Shown piece after piece: positions 7,835 to 15,900 of a stretch of 27,396 nt of DNA (its first letter is position 1; each line of letters opens with the position of its first letter). The DNA lies in NCBI RefSeq assembly GCF_040289485.1, contig NZ_PSLG01000029.1, positions 1 to 27,396 of the forward strand, read 5' to 3'. Origin of the DNA: Thermoflexus sp040289485. Lineage in GTDB: Bacteria > Chloroflexota > Anaerolineae > Thermoflexales > Thermoflexaceae. The notes below the pieces were generated by a model. It was not told where the DNA came from. It saw only the letters and a program-made list of their open reading frames with translations, and did not search any database. A program made the position numbers and the translations under genes.

Positions 7835-7887
7835 GCGGAACTCCTATCCTGAGCCCCATCGTTCAGCGAGATCCGCATCCATGTTCG

Positions 7888-7893
7888 GTTATA
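7888..7893 (-). promoter_or_regulatory. Possible -10 element of the minCDE-rodA operon
   Basis: On the minus strand the AT-rich gap ahead of minC contains CCCTATAACCG about 54 bases before the ATG. A TTGCAT is present but too close to be a normal -35, and the hexamer at 17 bases is poor. The call rests on base composition and position only. Confidence 0.35.
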
Positions 7894-7948
7894 GGGTATG
7901 AAAATGCAAATAAGTCCTGAAATCCCGCCGTGGGGCTGCCGGAGGTTC

Positions 7949-9763
7949 TCATGGCCCTCCAGTGCCCACCTTGAAGACGGCGGGCCACGGCTGATAACGG
8001 GTGAACACCATATCTTCCCAGAGAACCGTCCCGCCGCGCTCCACCCGTCGGCGCACCCGCACATCGGCCCCGTCCACCGCCCATTCCACCTGGACCACTT
8101 TCCCCTTCGGCAGGGTGGGGTCTTCCTCGTAGATGTCCGGGCCGTGGGGGACCACGTTGGTGACGAAGGGGCCCTCGATGATCACCTTCCGCCCGTCGTC
8201 AGGGCCGTAGAGGGTGAACGTCAGCGTGCCCGCCTGGGGGTCCACATGGGCCGTGATCAGGACAGGGCCTTCGCGGTCGTTGCGGAACTTGAAATCCGCT
8301 GTGGGCGTGAAGATGGCCGCGTCCAGGCCCGGCCCAAAGGTCCGCTCATACCAGCCCACCCGGTAGGCGTGGGGCCAGCGCTCCACGATGGGGAACCCTC
8401 CGAAGAAGGCCGCTCGGAACAGCGTGGTAGAAACCTGACAGATCCCCCCACCCACCCCCCGGATGGTCCGCCCGTTGTAGATGATAGGAGCCTCCTCGAA
8501 GCCGGCGTCCAGGCTGACGTCCCCCAGGTGGGCGTTGAACGAGAAGACCTCCCCCGGTGGGATCAGGATGCCGTGCATGCGGGCGGCCCCCAGGGTGATG
8601 TTGCGCACACGCGCCGGCGAGGAGCCTTTGAAGATGGTGGTGGCCTGGGCGATCCGCCCGGTGATCCCCAGCGCTTCCGCCGTGACTGTCTCCGGATATC
8701 GAGGGGGCAGGAGTTCGATGGCCACCGGGACCTCCCGGTTGGGCGTGGAGAGGCTCTCCCGGATGCGGACCAGGGTGTCGGTGAGGACCATCCGGTAGCC
8801 GAAACGGGCGGGGGTGATGGGGATGAGCCGTCCCTCGGCTTCGTCGAAGACGAACCGGGCATCTACGGGATCGGCCCGCAGGGCCTCTGCGAGGGGAGCG
8901 AGCCACGCCCGCAGCCGGTTCTCGTCGATCTGAGCCTCCAGGTGGGGGCGGGGGGCCTCGACCCGAACCAGAGTGACCATCTCGGCCAGGTCCTGGGGCG
9001 AAAGGATCCAGGGCCCTTTCACCGACGGAGAGACCGGGAGGGTCCCGGTGGGCAACACCAGGCGGATAGGGGCCTGCAGCCACTGGGTCAGTTGGGTGCG
9101 GGCGGGCTCCACATCCTCGAGGGCCGGCGGGAGGATCTTAATGGGCAGGTCGAGGACGGCCGGCTGCAGGGTCGCCAGAGCCGTCAAGAGTCGCTCGCGG
9201 GCTGCCGCCCGATCCAAGCGACGCCCGGTCTCCGCGGGGATGGGGAGCACCTGGCTGCCCCGGAGGGAAAGCCTAGCGTCCCGCGGGGGGCGGTCGATGG
9301 CCGCCGCCCACGCGGCGATCTGCGCCTCCAGCCGGTCTTTGTCGATGATGATCCGCGACGGGACCGAGCGGCCGGACCACCAGACCTGTATCCGCTCGGG
9401 CCAGTCGGCGAGCCCACCACCCCGGCCGATGGCCATCGCGTCTTGGAGGGTGCCGGCCTCGTCGATATGGGCCCCCAAGTCGGCCATGGAGACCTCCTGG
9501 CGGAACCCGGGTCCCTGCACGATCCAGAGCGACTGTTGGGGGTCTGGGAGGGTCGCGGCCCAGCGGGCCCGGGCCTCCGTCTCGGTGAGCCCGCCGACGG
9601 CCACCTCCCCGATGTAGACCCCCGGCCAGATCCGATCGGCGTAGCGCCATTCTAGGGCGGCTGCCAGCAAGAGGACCAGCCCGAGGGCCAGCAGAAGGCC
9701 GGCCGGGAGCTCCAGCCACCGGAGGGTATGGCGGGACCGTGGGAAGGCTGTTGGGCTCGCCAT
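7949..9763 (-). CDS. VanW-domain membrane-anchored protein
   Basis: This is a 604-residue envelope protein. A basic N-terminus (RSRHTLRW) precedes one membrane segment (about 19-37). Two peptidoglycan-binding-like (PG4/YoaR type) regions follow at about 47-340, and the VanW domain at about 375-525. The domain shows IPPGEVFSFNAHLGD (401-415), GVGGGICQVSTTLFRAAF (436-453) and HAYRVGWYERTFGPGLDAAIF (465-485). The C-terminal 80 residues form a beta-rich, G5-like tail. VanW is named from vancomycin clusters, but its biochemical role is unsettled; this protein is very likely a cell-wall-facing surface protein. I chose the ATG at 9763 because it overlaps the Nudix stop as TGATG and has GGGGAGG upstream. 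An in-frame ATG ten codons earlier lies inside the Nudix gene. Confidence 0.87.
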   Translation of the reverse strand: MASPTAFPRSRHTLRWLELPAGLLLALGLVLLLAAALEWRYADRIWPGVYIGEVAVGGLTETEARARWAATLPDPQQSLWIVQGPGFRQEVSMADLGAHIDEAGTLQDAMAIGRGGGLADWPERIQVWWSGRSVPSRIIIDKDRLEAQIAAWAAAIDRPPRDARLSLRGSQVLPIPAETGRRLDRAAARERLLTALATLQPAVLDLPIKILPPALEDVEPARTQLTQWLQAPIRLVLPTGTLPVSPSVKGPWILSPQDLAEMVTLVRVEAPRPHLEAQIDENRLRAWLAPLAEALRADPVDARFVFDEAEGRLIPITPARFGYRMVLTDTLVRIRESLSTPNREVPVAIELLPPRYPETVTAEALGITGRIAQATTIFKGSSPARVRNITLGAARMHGILIPPGEVFSFNAHLGDVSLDAGFEEAPIIYNGRTIRGVGGGICQVSTTLFRAAFFGGFPIVERWPHAYRVGWYERTFGPGLDAAIFTPTADFKFRNDREGPVLITAHVDPQAGTLTFTLYGPDDGRKVIIEGPFVTNVVPHGPDIYEEDPTLPKGKVVQVEWAVDGADVRVRRRVERGGTVLWEDMVFTRYQPWPAVFKVGTGGP

Positions 9764-10350
9764 CAGGGCCTCCCCAGTCGCCGGGCGGCCCACGTCAGGG
9801 CGACGATGCTTTTGGCATCCCGCAGACGTCCCGTCTCGATGGCCACCCAGATCTCAGGCCAATCCATCGGGACCACCACCAGGTTTTCATCAAACTCCGG
9901 GCGCGGCGCGCCCGGGGTGAGGCCCTGCGCGATGAAGAGGGCGATCTCCTCCGTGCTGTAGCCCGGTGTTGGCCAGATGATCCCCAGGGGTTCCCATCGG
10001 GCGGCCTGGTAGCCGGTTTCCTCGGCCAGTTCCCGCTGGGCGCAGCGCAGCGGATCTTCCCCAGGCTCCAGGGTGCCGGCGGGGATCTCCAAGGAGATCC
10101 GGCCGACCGCGTAGCGGAACTGGCGGACCAGGGCCACGCGCCCGTCCGGCAGGATGGGGACGATGGCCACGGCGCCGGGATGCTCGACAACCTCCCGCAA
10201 GGCCGTCCTTCCGGAGGGAAGGCGCACGGTGTCCACCCGGAGGTGAAGGATCCGGCCTGCATACACCCGGCGGCTCTCCAGTGGGGTCTCCGCCATCGGC
10301 GGATGGGCGGCGGCCCCCTCTCCGGCCGCGCAGAGCCTCCGCGTTCGCAT
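9763..10350 (-). CDS. Nudix hydrolase, ADP-ribose pyrophosphatase type
   Basis: The 195-residue protein carries a complete Nudix box GX5EX7REUXEEXGU: G92, E98, R106-E107, E110-E111 and G113. The order of elements (VVEHPGAVAIVPILPDG, then LVRQFRYAV and LEIPAGTLEPGE, then PTPGYSTE) is that of NudF-type ADP-ribose pyrophosphatases, which cut ADP-ribose to AMP and ribose-5-phosphate. The start is uncertain. The ATG at 10350 gives a close fit to the preceding gene (10 bases) but a weak SD; the ATG at 10296 gives 177 residues beginning MAETPLESRRVY, where family similarity starts. It sits between two cell-wall genes and overlaps the VanW start, so it is co-transcribed with them. No functional link to the wall is apparent. 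Confidence 0.9.
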   Translation of the reverse strand: MRTRRLCAAGEGAAAHPPMAETPLESRRVYAGRILHLRVDTVRLPSGRTALREVVEHPGAVAIVPILPDGRVALVRQFRYAVGRISLEIPAGTLEPGEDPLRCAQRELAEETGYQAARWEPLGIIWPTPGYSTEEIALFIAQGLTPGAPRPEFDENLVVVPMDWPEIWVAIETGRLRDAKSIVALTWAARRLGRP

Positions 10351-10360
10351 GCTCAGGCGT

Positions 10361-11002
10361 TCACGGGCTGGGGATGATCAGGCGCTGCCCGGGGAAGATG
10401 GCGTTGGGGTTGGTGATGCCGTTCCGGGCCGCGATCACCGTCCAGCTCATGTTGAACTTCAGCCCGATGCGGAACAGGTTGTCTCCGGGCTGCACAATGT
10501 AGATCCGCTCGCCGCCGGTGAGGGCTCCGCCGGTCGCGGAGCCGGTCGGGATCACCAGGCGCTGCCCCGGCACGATGAAGTCAGGGTTGACCAGCTGGTT
10601 AGCCCGGACGATGGCCTCCACCGTGGTGCCATAGCGCATGGCGATGCGGAAGAGGGTCTCGCCCGGCTGGACCACATGGGTCACCGTCTTCGCCGACGGC
10701 GCAGGGGTGGGCTGCGGGGCGACCGGCACGGGCGTGGGCGACGGCAACGGGGAAAGGGGCGGGGTCGGGGTTGGTGCCCCCTGGGGCATCGCCGGAGTGG
10801 GCAGCACCAGCAGCGGGGTCTCGGTAGGCATCGGGGGAACGCTTTCGGCGGGCGGCGTGGCCGTGGGCCCGATGATCAGGGGCCCAGGCGGCGTGGCGGT
10901 CACCGGCCCGGAACGGGAGCGGACCGGCCGGCAGGCGGCGGAGGCTGCCAGCAGGAACAGGCTCAGGACAGCCAGCGCACGGGTTCCACGGTTGCCGATC
11001 AT
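10361..11002 (-). CDS. Exported protein with two LysM domains, probable lipoprotein
   Basis: The 213-residue protein starts with a signal sequence, MIGNRGTRALAVLSLFLLAA, ending ASAAC. That is a loose lipobox, so lipid modification at the cysteine is likely but not certain. A Pro/Thr-rich spacer (about 25-105) leads to two LysM repeats. The first begins THVVQPGETLFRIAMRYG and ends VPGQRLVIP; the second begins YIVQPGDNLFRIGLKF and ends FPGQRLIIP. LysM binds N-acetylglucosamine in peptidoglycan, so the protein probably tethers itself to the wall, with no catalytic domain of its own. The ATG has AGGAGG six bases upstream. It heads the LysM-Nudix-VanW unit and is divergent from the cupin gene. Confidence 0.88.
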   Translation of the reverse strand: MIGNRGTRALAVLSLFLLAASAACRPVRSRSGPVTATPPGPLIIGPTATPPAESVPPMPTETPLLVLPTPAMPQGAPTPTPPLSPLPSPTPVPVAPQPTPAPSAKTVTHVVQPGETLFRIAMRYGTTVEAIVRANQLVNPDFIVPGQRLVIPTGSATGGALTGGERIYIVQPGDNLFRIGLKFNMSWTVIAARNGITNPNAIFPGQRLIIPSP

Positions 11003-11108
11003 AGGGGCCTCCTGGTGAGATCAACAGCCTGGGCGACGGTTCCGGACGCCCGCAGGTAACGCAAGGCTAACACAACCGAGAGGGAAAGGCAAGGGCCATG
11101 CCTTTGGC

Positions 11109-11114
11109 TATAAT
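11109..11114 (+). promoter_or_regulatory. -10 element of the RmlC-like gene
   Basis: A consensus TATAAT occurs in an otherwise GC-rich gap, 46 bases before the ATG at 11161. No recognisable -35 lies 17 bases upstream. Its position downstream of the alternative start at 11098 is one reason to prefer the start at 11161. Confidence 0.5.
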
Positions 11115-11160
11115 GGGCGGCTGGGCGGGCATGCCGCCAACCTGCGCGGAGGGAAGGCCG

Positions 11161-11622
11161 ATGATCGCGGGGGTCGAGATCAAGGAACTGGTCACCTACG
11201 TGGACGACCGGGGGTTCTTTCGGGAGATCATCCGGGTGACGGACTCCTTCTTCGCTGAGGGGTTCGCCCAATGGAGCCATTCTCTGATGTATCCCGGGGT
11301 GATCAAGGCCTGGCACATCCACTGGAAGCAAACCGACTGGTGGTATGTGGCGACGGGGACGTTGAAGGTGGCCCTCCACGACCTGCGGACCGACTCGCCG
11401 ACCTACCGGCAAACGATGGTGCTTTACCTGGGCGACCACGCCCCGCCGCGCGTCCTGAAGATCCCGCCCGGTGTGGCCCACGGCTGCAAGGTGATCAGCC
11501 CGACGCCTGTCCATCTGTTCTACATCACCTCCCGCACCTACGATCCGGCCGACGAGGGCCGCATCCCCCACGACGACCCCACCATCGGCTACGACTGGCT
11601 CGCCCCGCCGCCCATCACGTGA
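11161..11622 (+). CDS. Cupin protein of the dTDP-4-dehydrorhamnose 3,5-epimerase (RmlC) type
   Basis: The 153-residue protein has the RmlC jelly-roll pattern. GVIKAWHIHWKQTDWWYV (46-63) aligns with the family's RGLHYQ strand and brings H52 to the catalytic-His position. GTLKVALHDLR (66-76) and the tail YDPADEGRIPHDDPTIGYDW match the family's 'E-gI-w-DP-l-I-W' ending. RmlC epimerises C3 and C5 of dTDP-4-keto-6-deoxyglucose in dTDP-rhamnose synthesis. The WHIH motif and short length suggest a diverged sugar-nucleotide epimerase or another keto-sugar cupin, so the substrate is open. The start at 11161 has GGAGGGAAGG upstream. A longer frame from 11098 would begin upstream of the TATAAT box. No other rhamnose gene is nearby. 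Confidence 0.78.
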   Translation: MIAGVEIKELVTYVDDRGFFREIIRVTDSFFAEGFAQWSHSLMYPGVIKAWHIHWKQTDWWYVATGTLKVALHDLRTDSPTYRQTMVLYLGDHAPPRVLKIPPGVAHGCKVISPTPVHLFYITSRTYDPADEGRIPHDDPTIGYDWLAPPPIT

Positions 11623-11655
11623 GGGATCCCATCTTTCCAGCGCCCGCGATGGGAG

Positions 11656-11685
11656 GCCGGGCGGGCGCAGGGATGCCCGCCCGGC
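11656..11685. terminator. Bidirectional hairpin between convergent genes
   Basis: A perfect 11-base inverted repeat (GCCGGGCGGGC / GCCCGCCCGGC) with an 8-base loop is followed on the plus strand by TCCTTTCC. It lies between the stops of the cupin gene (+) and the FBP aldolase/phosphatase gene (-) and can serve both. Confidence 0.65.
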
Positions 11686-11699
11686 TCCTTTCCATTGGC

Positions 11700-12851
11700 T
11701 CAATCGGCCTCCGCCGCGCTTCCATCGCCGCCCACCACCGCCGGGTGGGCCTCCGGCAGCGGCTCCCAGCGGGCGGCCAGGCGCTCGGCCACCTCGGGGA
11801 GCGTGGTGTATTCCATCTCTTCCATCGGCAGCCGGTGCGGCTCGAAGGGGCCGTGGCGGCGGAAGTGGTCGGCGATCACGTTGCACAGCCGCCGGGCTTC
11901 GTCGAAGGCCGGGTCGTCGAACATATCCCGCGGCCCCACCAACCGGCCGTCGGCCAGTTGGAACCCCAGGGCCACCACCCGCGGCGGGCCGTCGAAGCGG
12001 GTGCACTTGGCATATTGCAGCGGCACCGGCATCAGCGGGCCGTAGTGAGAGCCCCGCATCCAGCCCTCCACGATGTGGGGCATGGTGAAGGGCTCCAGGA
12101 TCTCCCCCACGGCGGGAAAGATCCCCTGGGCCCGCACGATGCACACCGGGTCGTCCTTGCCCACGTAGTGCCCGGCGATGAGCGAGAGGCGCTCGGTGGA
12201 GGAGACAGCGGCGATCTCCCCCTTCTTGGTGTAGACGGCCTTGATCATATAGCGGCCCGGCGCCCCGATGAAGACCAAAAGGTCATACATCTCCTCCGGG
12301 CAGTTGAAGAAGATCCGCTTGTGGCCCTTCACATCGTGGACCTCGAACCGGAAGCCCTCGTGCATGGCCGGGGAGATCACCAGGCCGGCCGTGTTGAAGG
12401 GATCGGCGAACATACGGAACAGCGGGAGGTTCCACGCCCCGGCCGAGGTCTTGTCGGCCATGAAGACGATGATCGGCTCCGAGGGGCGCTCCACGAAGGA
12501 CATCTCCGCCACGCCAGGGCCCATCCCCCGCACGTTGCCCGAGAAGGCGTCGGCGATGAGGTCCTGGCCGGCCCCGTAGAGCTTCATCTCCTTGGCCTTC
12601 ACTGTGCAGCGCTCGAAGGTCTCCCAGGCCAGGCCGTGCACAACGGGGCTGTCGACGCCGTGGCGGTGGGTCATGATCAACTGGAGGTCGTCCCCGCACC
12701 ATGTCACATAGTAATCGACGATCACGCCCCGGCGCTGGGCCTCCTCTAGATGCTGGCGGGCCAGGGCCACCAGGTCGGTGTGGATCCCGGAGTGGCCCAC
12801 CATGCCCCCAATGTCCGCCTTGATCACGCTGACTGTGATCTCCTGGCTCAT
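11700..12851 (-). CDS. fbp: Fructose-1,6-bisphosphate aldolase/phosphatase (bifunctional, class V FBPase)
   Basis: This ancestral gluconeogenic enzyme condenses dihydroxyacetone phosphate and glyceraldehyde-3-phosphate and then removes the C1 phosphate to give fructose-6-phosphate, all in one active site. The 383-residue protein begins TVSVIKADIGGMVGHSG, with metal ligands D13 and H20. It continues with GDDLQL (53-58), GAGQDLIAD and FMADKTSAGAWN (130-141). The aldolase loop HYVGKDDP is at 228-235: Y229, the Schiff-base K232, D233 and D234 fall at the same numbers as in the characterised archaeal enzyme. Length is typical. The ATG has AAGGGGGT upstream. The enzyme is typical of thermophiles and makes gluconeogenesis unidirectional. 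It lies 122 bases after the SHMT-GcvT gene on the same strand and may be co-transcribed with it. Confidence 0.96.
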   Translation of the reverse strand: MSQEITVSVIKADIGGMVGHSGIHTDLVALARQHLEEAQRRGVIVDYYVTWCGDDLQLIMTHRHGVDSPVVHGLAWETFERCTVKAKEMKLYGAGQDLIADAFSGNVRGMGPGVAEMSFVERPSEPIIVFMADKTSAGAWNLPLFRMFADPFNTAGLVISPAMHEGFRFEVHDVKGHKRIFFNCPEEMYDLLVFIGAPGRYMIKAVYTKKGEIAAVSSTERLSLIAGHYVGKDDPVCIVRAQGIFPAVGEILEPFTMPHIVEGWMRGSHYGPLMPVPLQYAKCTRFDGPPRVVALGFQLADGRLVGPRDMFDDPAFDEARRLCNVIADHFRRHGPFEPHRLPMEEMEYTTLPEVAERLAARWEPLPEAHPAVVGGDGSAAEAD

Positions 12852-12973
12852 CGCGCACCCCCTTCGGATGGTGATCCGATGGCCTTCAGCAGGCCCCGGC
12901 GCCCCTGGGGTCGGGGCCCGCTCGATCGCGCCTCCTCAGATGACCGGGCCTTCCTCCGCCAGCCAGACATCCG

Positions 12974-15900
12974 CTATCGGCCCATGAACCGGCTGACCAC
13001 CGTGGCCGAGATGGGCACCGCCAGGCGATCCCCCACCCGGGGGCGCTCCGGGCCGCCACCGGCCCCTACCAGGATCCCAATGGGCGTCCCCTCGGCCTGG
13101 TAGGCCCGCTCGATCCAGGCCATGCCGGTGAGGAAGCCCTCGGTATCCAGGGCACAACTGGTGACGTAGCCGATCACGCGGCCGCGGCGGTCCACCACCG
13201 GATCGCCGAGTTTGGGCAGTCGGACGCCCTTCTCGGAGATGCGGAAGCGGACCACCTCCATCGTCCGCCAGGCCTCACGGGCCATGTAGGCTTTCCGGCC
13301 GACGAAGAAGGGCTTATACAGTTTGACGAAGGAGGCGAACCCGGCGTCGCCCGGCGTGAGGTCGAAGGGGCCTGCCAGCTCGTGGCCGTAGAGGGGCAGC
13401 CCTGCCTCGGTCCGGGTGCTGTCGCGGGCGCCCAGGCCGCACGGCTTGAGGCCGAAGGGTTTGCCGGCGTCCAGCAGGAGCTCGAAGAGGGCGGGCGCCC
13501 GATCGGGGTGGACGAAGAGTTCGTAGCCGATGCGCTCCCCGGTGTAGCCGGTGCGCGAGATGATCAGGTCGAAGCCCTGGAGCGTCAGACGGGCGACCTG
13601 CCCCCGCTGGAGGGCCGCCAGCCGGGCCTGCCCCTCACCGTCGGCCAGGCGCTGGAGGATCTTCAGGGCCTGGGGTCCTTGCAGGGCCAGATCCACCCGG
13701 CAATCCTCCCCCCAGCGCCGGTCCCGCAGGTCCCGCAGGACCACTTCGTCCTCCAGTTGGGCCCACGGCCGCTCCCCGTCGATGCGGACCTCGCCGCGGG
13801 CGACGGCGTTCAGCCATGCCCAGTCCTTGTCGTTGTTGGCCGCGTTGACCACCAGCATGTAGCGGTTAGGGTCCAGGGCGTAGATGATGAGGTCATCGAG
13901 CACATGGCCCTCGGGATCCAGAAGATAGGTGTATTGGGATTCCCCGACCTTCAGGGCCATCAGATCGTTGGTGGTCACCCGGTCCAGGAAGGCGCGGGCG
14001 CCGGGGCCGCTCACCTCTAGGACCCCCATGTGGGAGACGTCGAAGAGGCCAGCGGCAGTGCGGACGGCCCGGTGCTCTTCGCTCACCCCGGTATACCAGA
14101 CCGGCATCTCCCAGCCGGCGAAGGGGATCATCTTCGCCCCCAGTTCCCGGTGGAGTTCGTAGAGGGGGGTCCGTTTGAGGGGGGCGCCCTCCGGCTCCTG
14201 CCAGGCGAAGGCCGGCAGCGGCGCCAAGCGCTCCCGGTGATGGCCGTCGGCCGCCCGCCAGCCGATGAAAAACGGCTTGCGGATGGCCACCGCCTGCTCG
14301 TCCCCCAGGTCCGTCGGGAAGCGGGCCCGACGGCGGGCCTCCACCGCCCGCGGGTCCTCCGCCGGGATCTCCCGGATGCGCAGAGGGCCGGGGAGCTTGG
14401 CCCAGATGTCCGCGTCGAAGCGCACGTAGCCGTCCGAGAGGTCCCGCAGCCAGGCGGCCACCCGGCCGGCCCGCTCCTCGGGCACCACCAGCCGGAAGGT
14501 CTCGGGGCCGTCCCGCAGGAGATAGCCCGGGCTCATCACCTGTCCATCGGCCTCCAGCAGGAAGGTCGGGGCGCCTTCCCCGATCTTCAGGCCCACAGCC
14601 CGCTGGGTCAGGGCTGCGTCCAGGAACTCGGCCACCCGATCGCCTTGGATCTCCAGGACAGCCTTTCCTTCGGCGGCCGGGAGGCGGTCGGTGATAAACC
14701 AGTAGTGGGGGTAGCCGCTCTTCGGGAGCGTCACGTCCGCGCCGGCCCGGGCCGCCAGTTCGGCCACCCGCAACTTGGCCTCCTCCAGGACGTCGAACTC
14801 CACCTTGGTGCGGTAGACCAGGTCGCGCCCTACATAATAGCGGTGGGGTTTGCAGGCCCACAGCACGTCGGCGATGATGTCGGCCAGGGCCTCCGCTTCC
14901 GGCTCCCGGAAGCCGCGCTGCGTGATCCAGGGGGTGCCCAGGCGGATGCCGCTGGCAGCCCCGGCCCCGGTGTCGCCGGGGATGGTGTTGCGGTTGACCA
15001 CGATGCCGGCCAGGTCCAGCACCCGGGCGGCGGGGTCGCCCATCAGGGGCGTGCCGTCGGGCCCCCGCACGGACTTGCAGTCGATCAGCAGCAGATGGGT
15101 GTTGGTCCCCCCGTAGGGGATGCGTAGGCCCCGCTCGGCCAGGCGGCGGGCCATCGCCTGGGCGTTGCGCACGATCTGGTGTTGCAGTTCCCGGAAGGCG
15201 TCGGTACGGGCGAGTTTGAAGGCCACGGCCAGGGCGGCGAAGACGTTCACATGGGGGCCGCCCTGTTCCCCGGGGAACACCGCCCGGTCGATCTTGCGGG
15301 CCAGTTCGGGGTCGGTGGTGAGGATGCAGGCCCCTCGGGGCCCCATGATGGTCTTGTGGGTGGTGAAGGTGATCACGTGGGCGTAGCCCAGGGGGTTCGG
15401 ATACGCCCCCGCGATCACCATCCCGGCCGTGTGGGCGATGTCGGCCAGGAGATAGGCACCGACCTCGTCGGCGATCTCCCGGAAGCGTTTCCAGTCCGGC
15501 GCCCACGGATACGAAGTATAGCCAGCGATGATCATCTTGGGCCGGTGCTGCCGGGCCAGGTCCCGGATCTGATCGTAATCCAGGCGCTCGGTCTGGGGGT
15601 CCACGGTATACCAGACGATGCGGTAATGTTTGCCCGAGCGGTTGACCGGGGAGCCGTGGGTCAGATGACCCCCGTGGACGAGGGACATGCCCATCACGGT
15701 GTCACCGGGCCGAAGGAGGGCTTCATAGACCGCGTTGTTGGCGGGGGCCCCCGAGAGGGGCTGGACGTTGACGAAGATACGCTCCGGCGGGATCTCCGGT
15801 GTGGCGAAGGCTTCGGCGCAGCGCCGCCGGGCCAGGGCCTCCACGATGTCGGCGTATTCCACGCCCTTGTAATACCGCTGGTCGCCGTAGCGGCGATAGA

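Noticed and set aside
7898..9655. A 585-codon open frame on the plus strand, antisense to the VanW gene
   Set aside because: It mirrors a real gene on the other strand in very GC-rich DNA. Its translation is rich in Arg, Gly, Pro and His with no motif, and it has no SD.
10999..12144. A 381-codon minus-strand frame across the cupin and the end of the FBP aldolase/phosphatase gene
   Set aside because: It lies antisense to the RmlC-like gene and out of frame with the FBP enzyme, with shadow-type composition.
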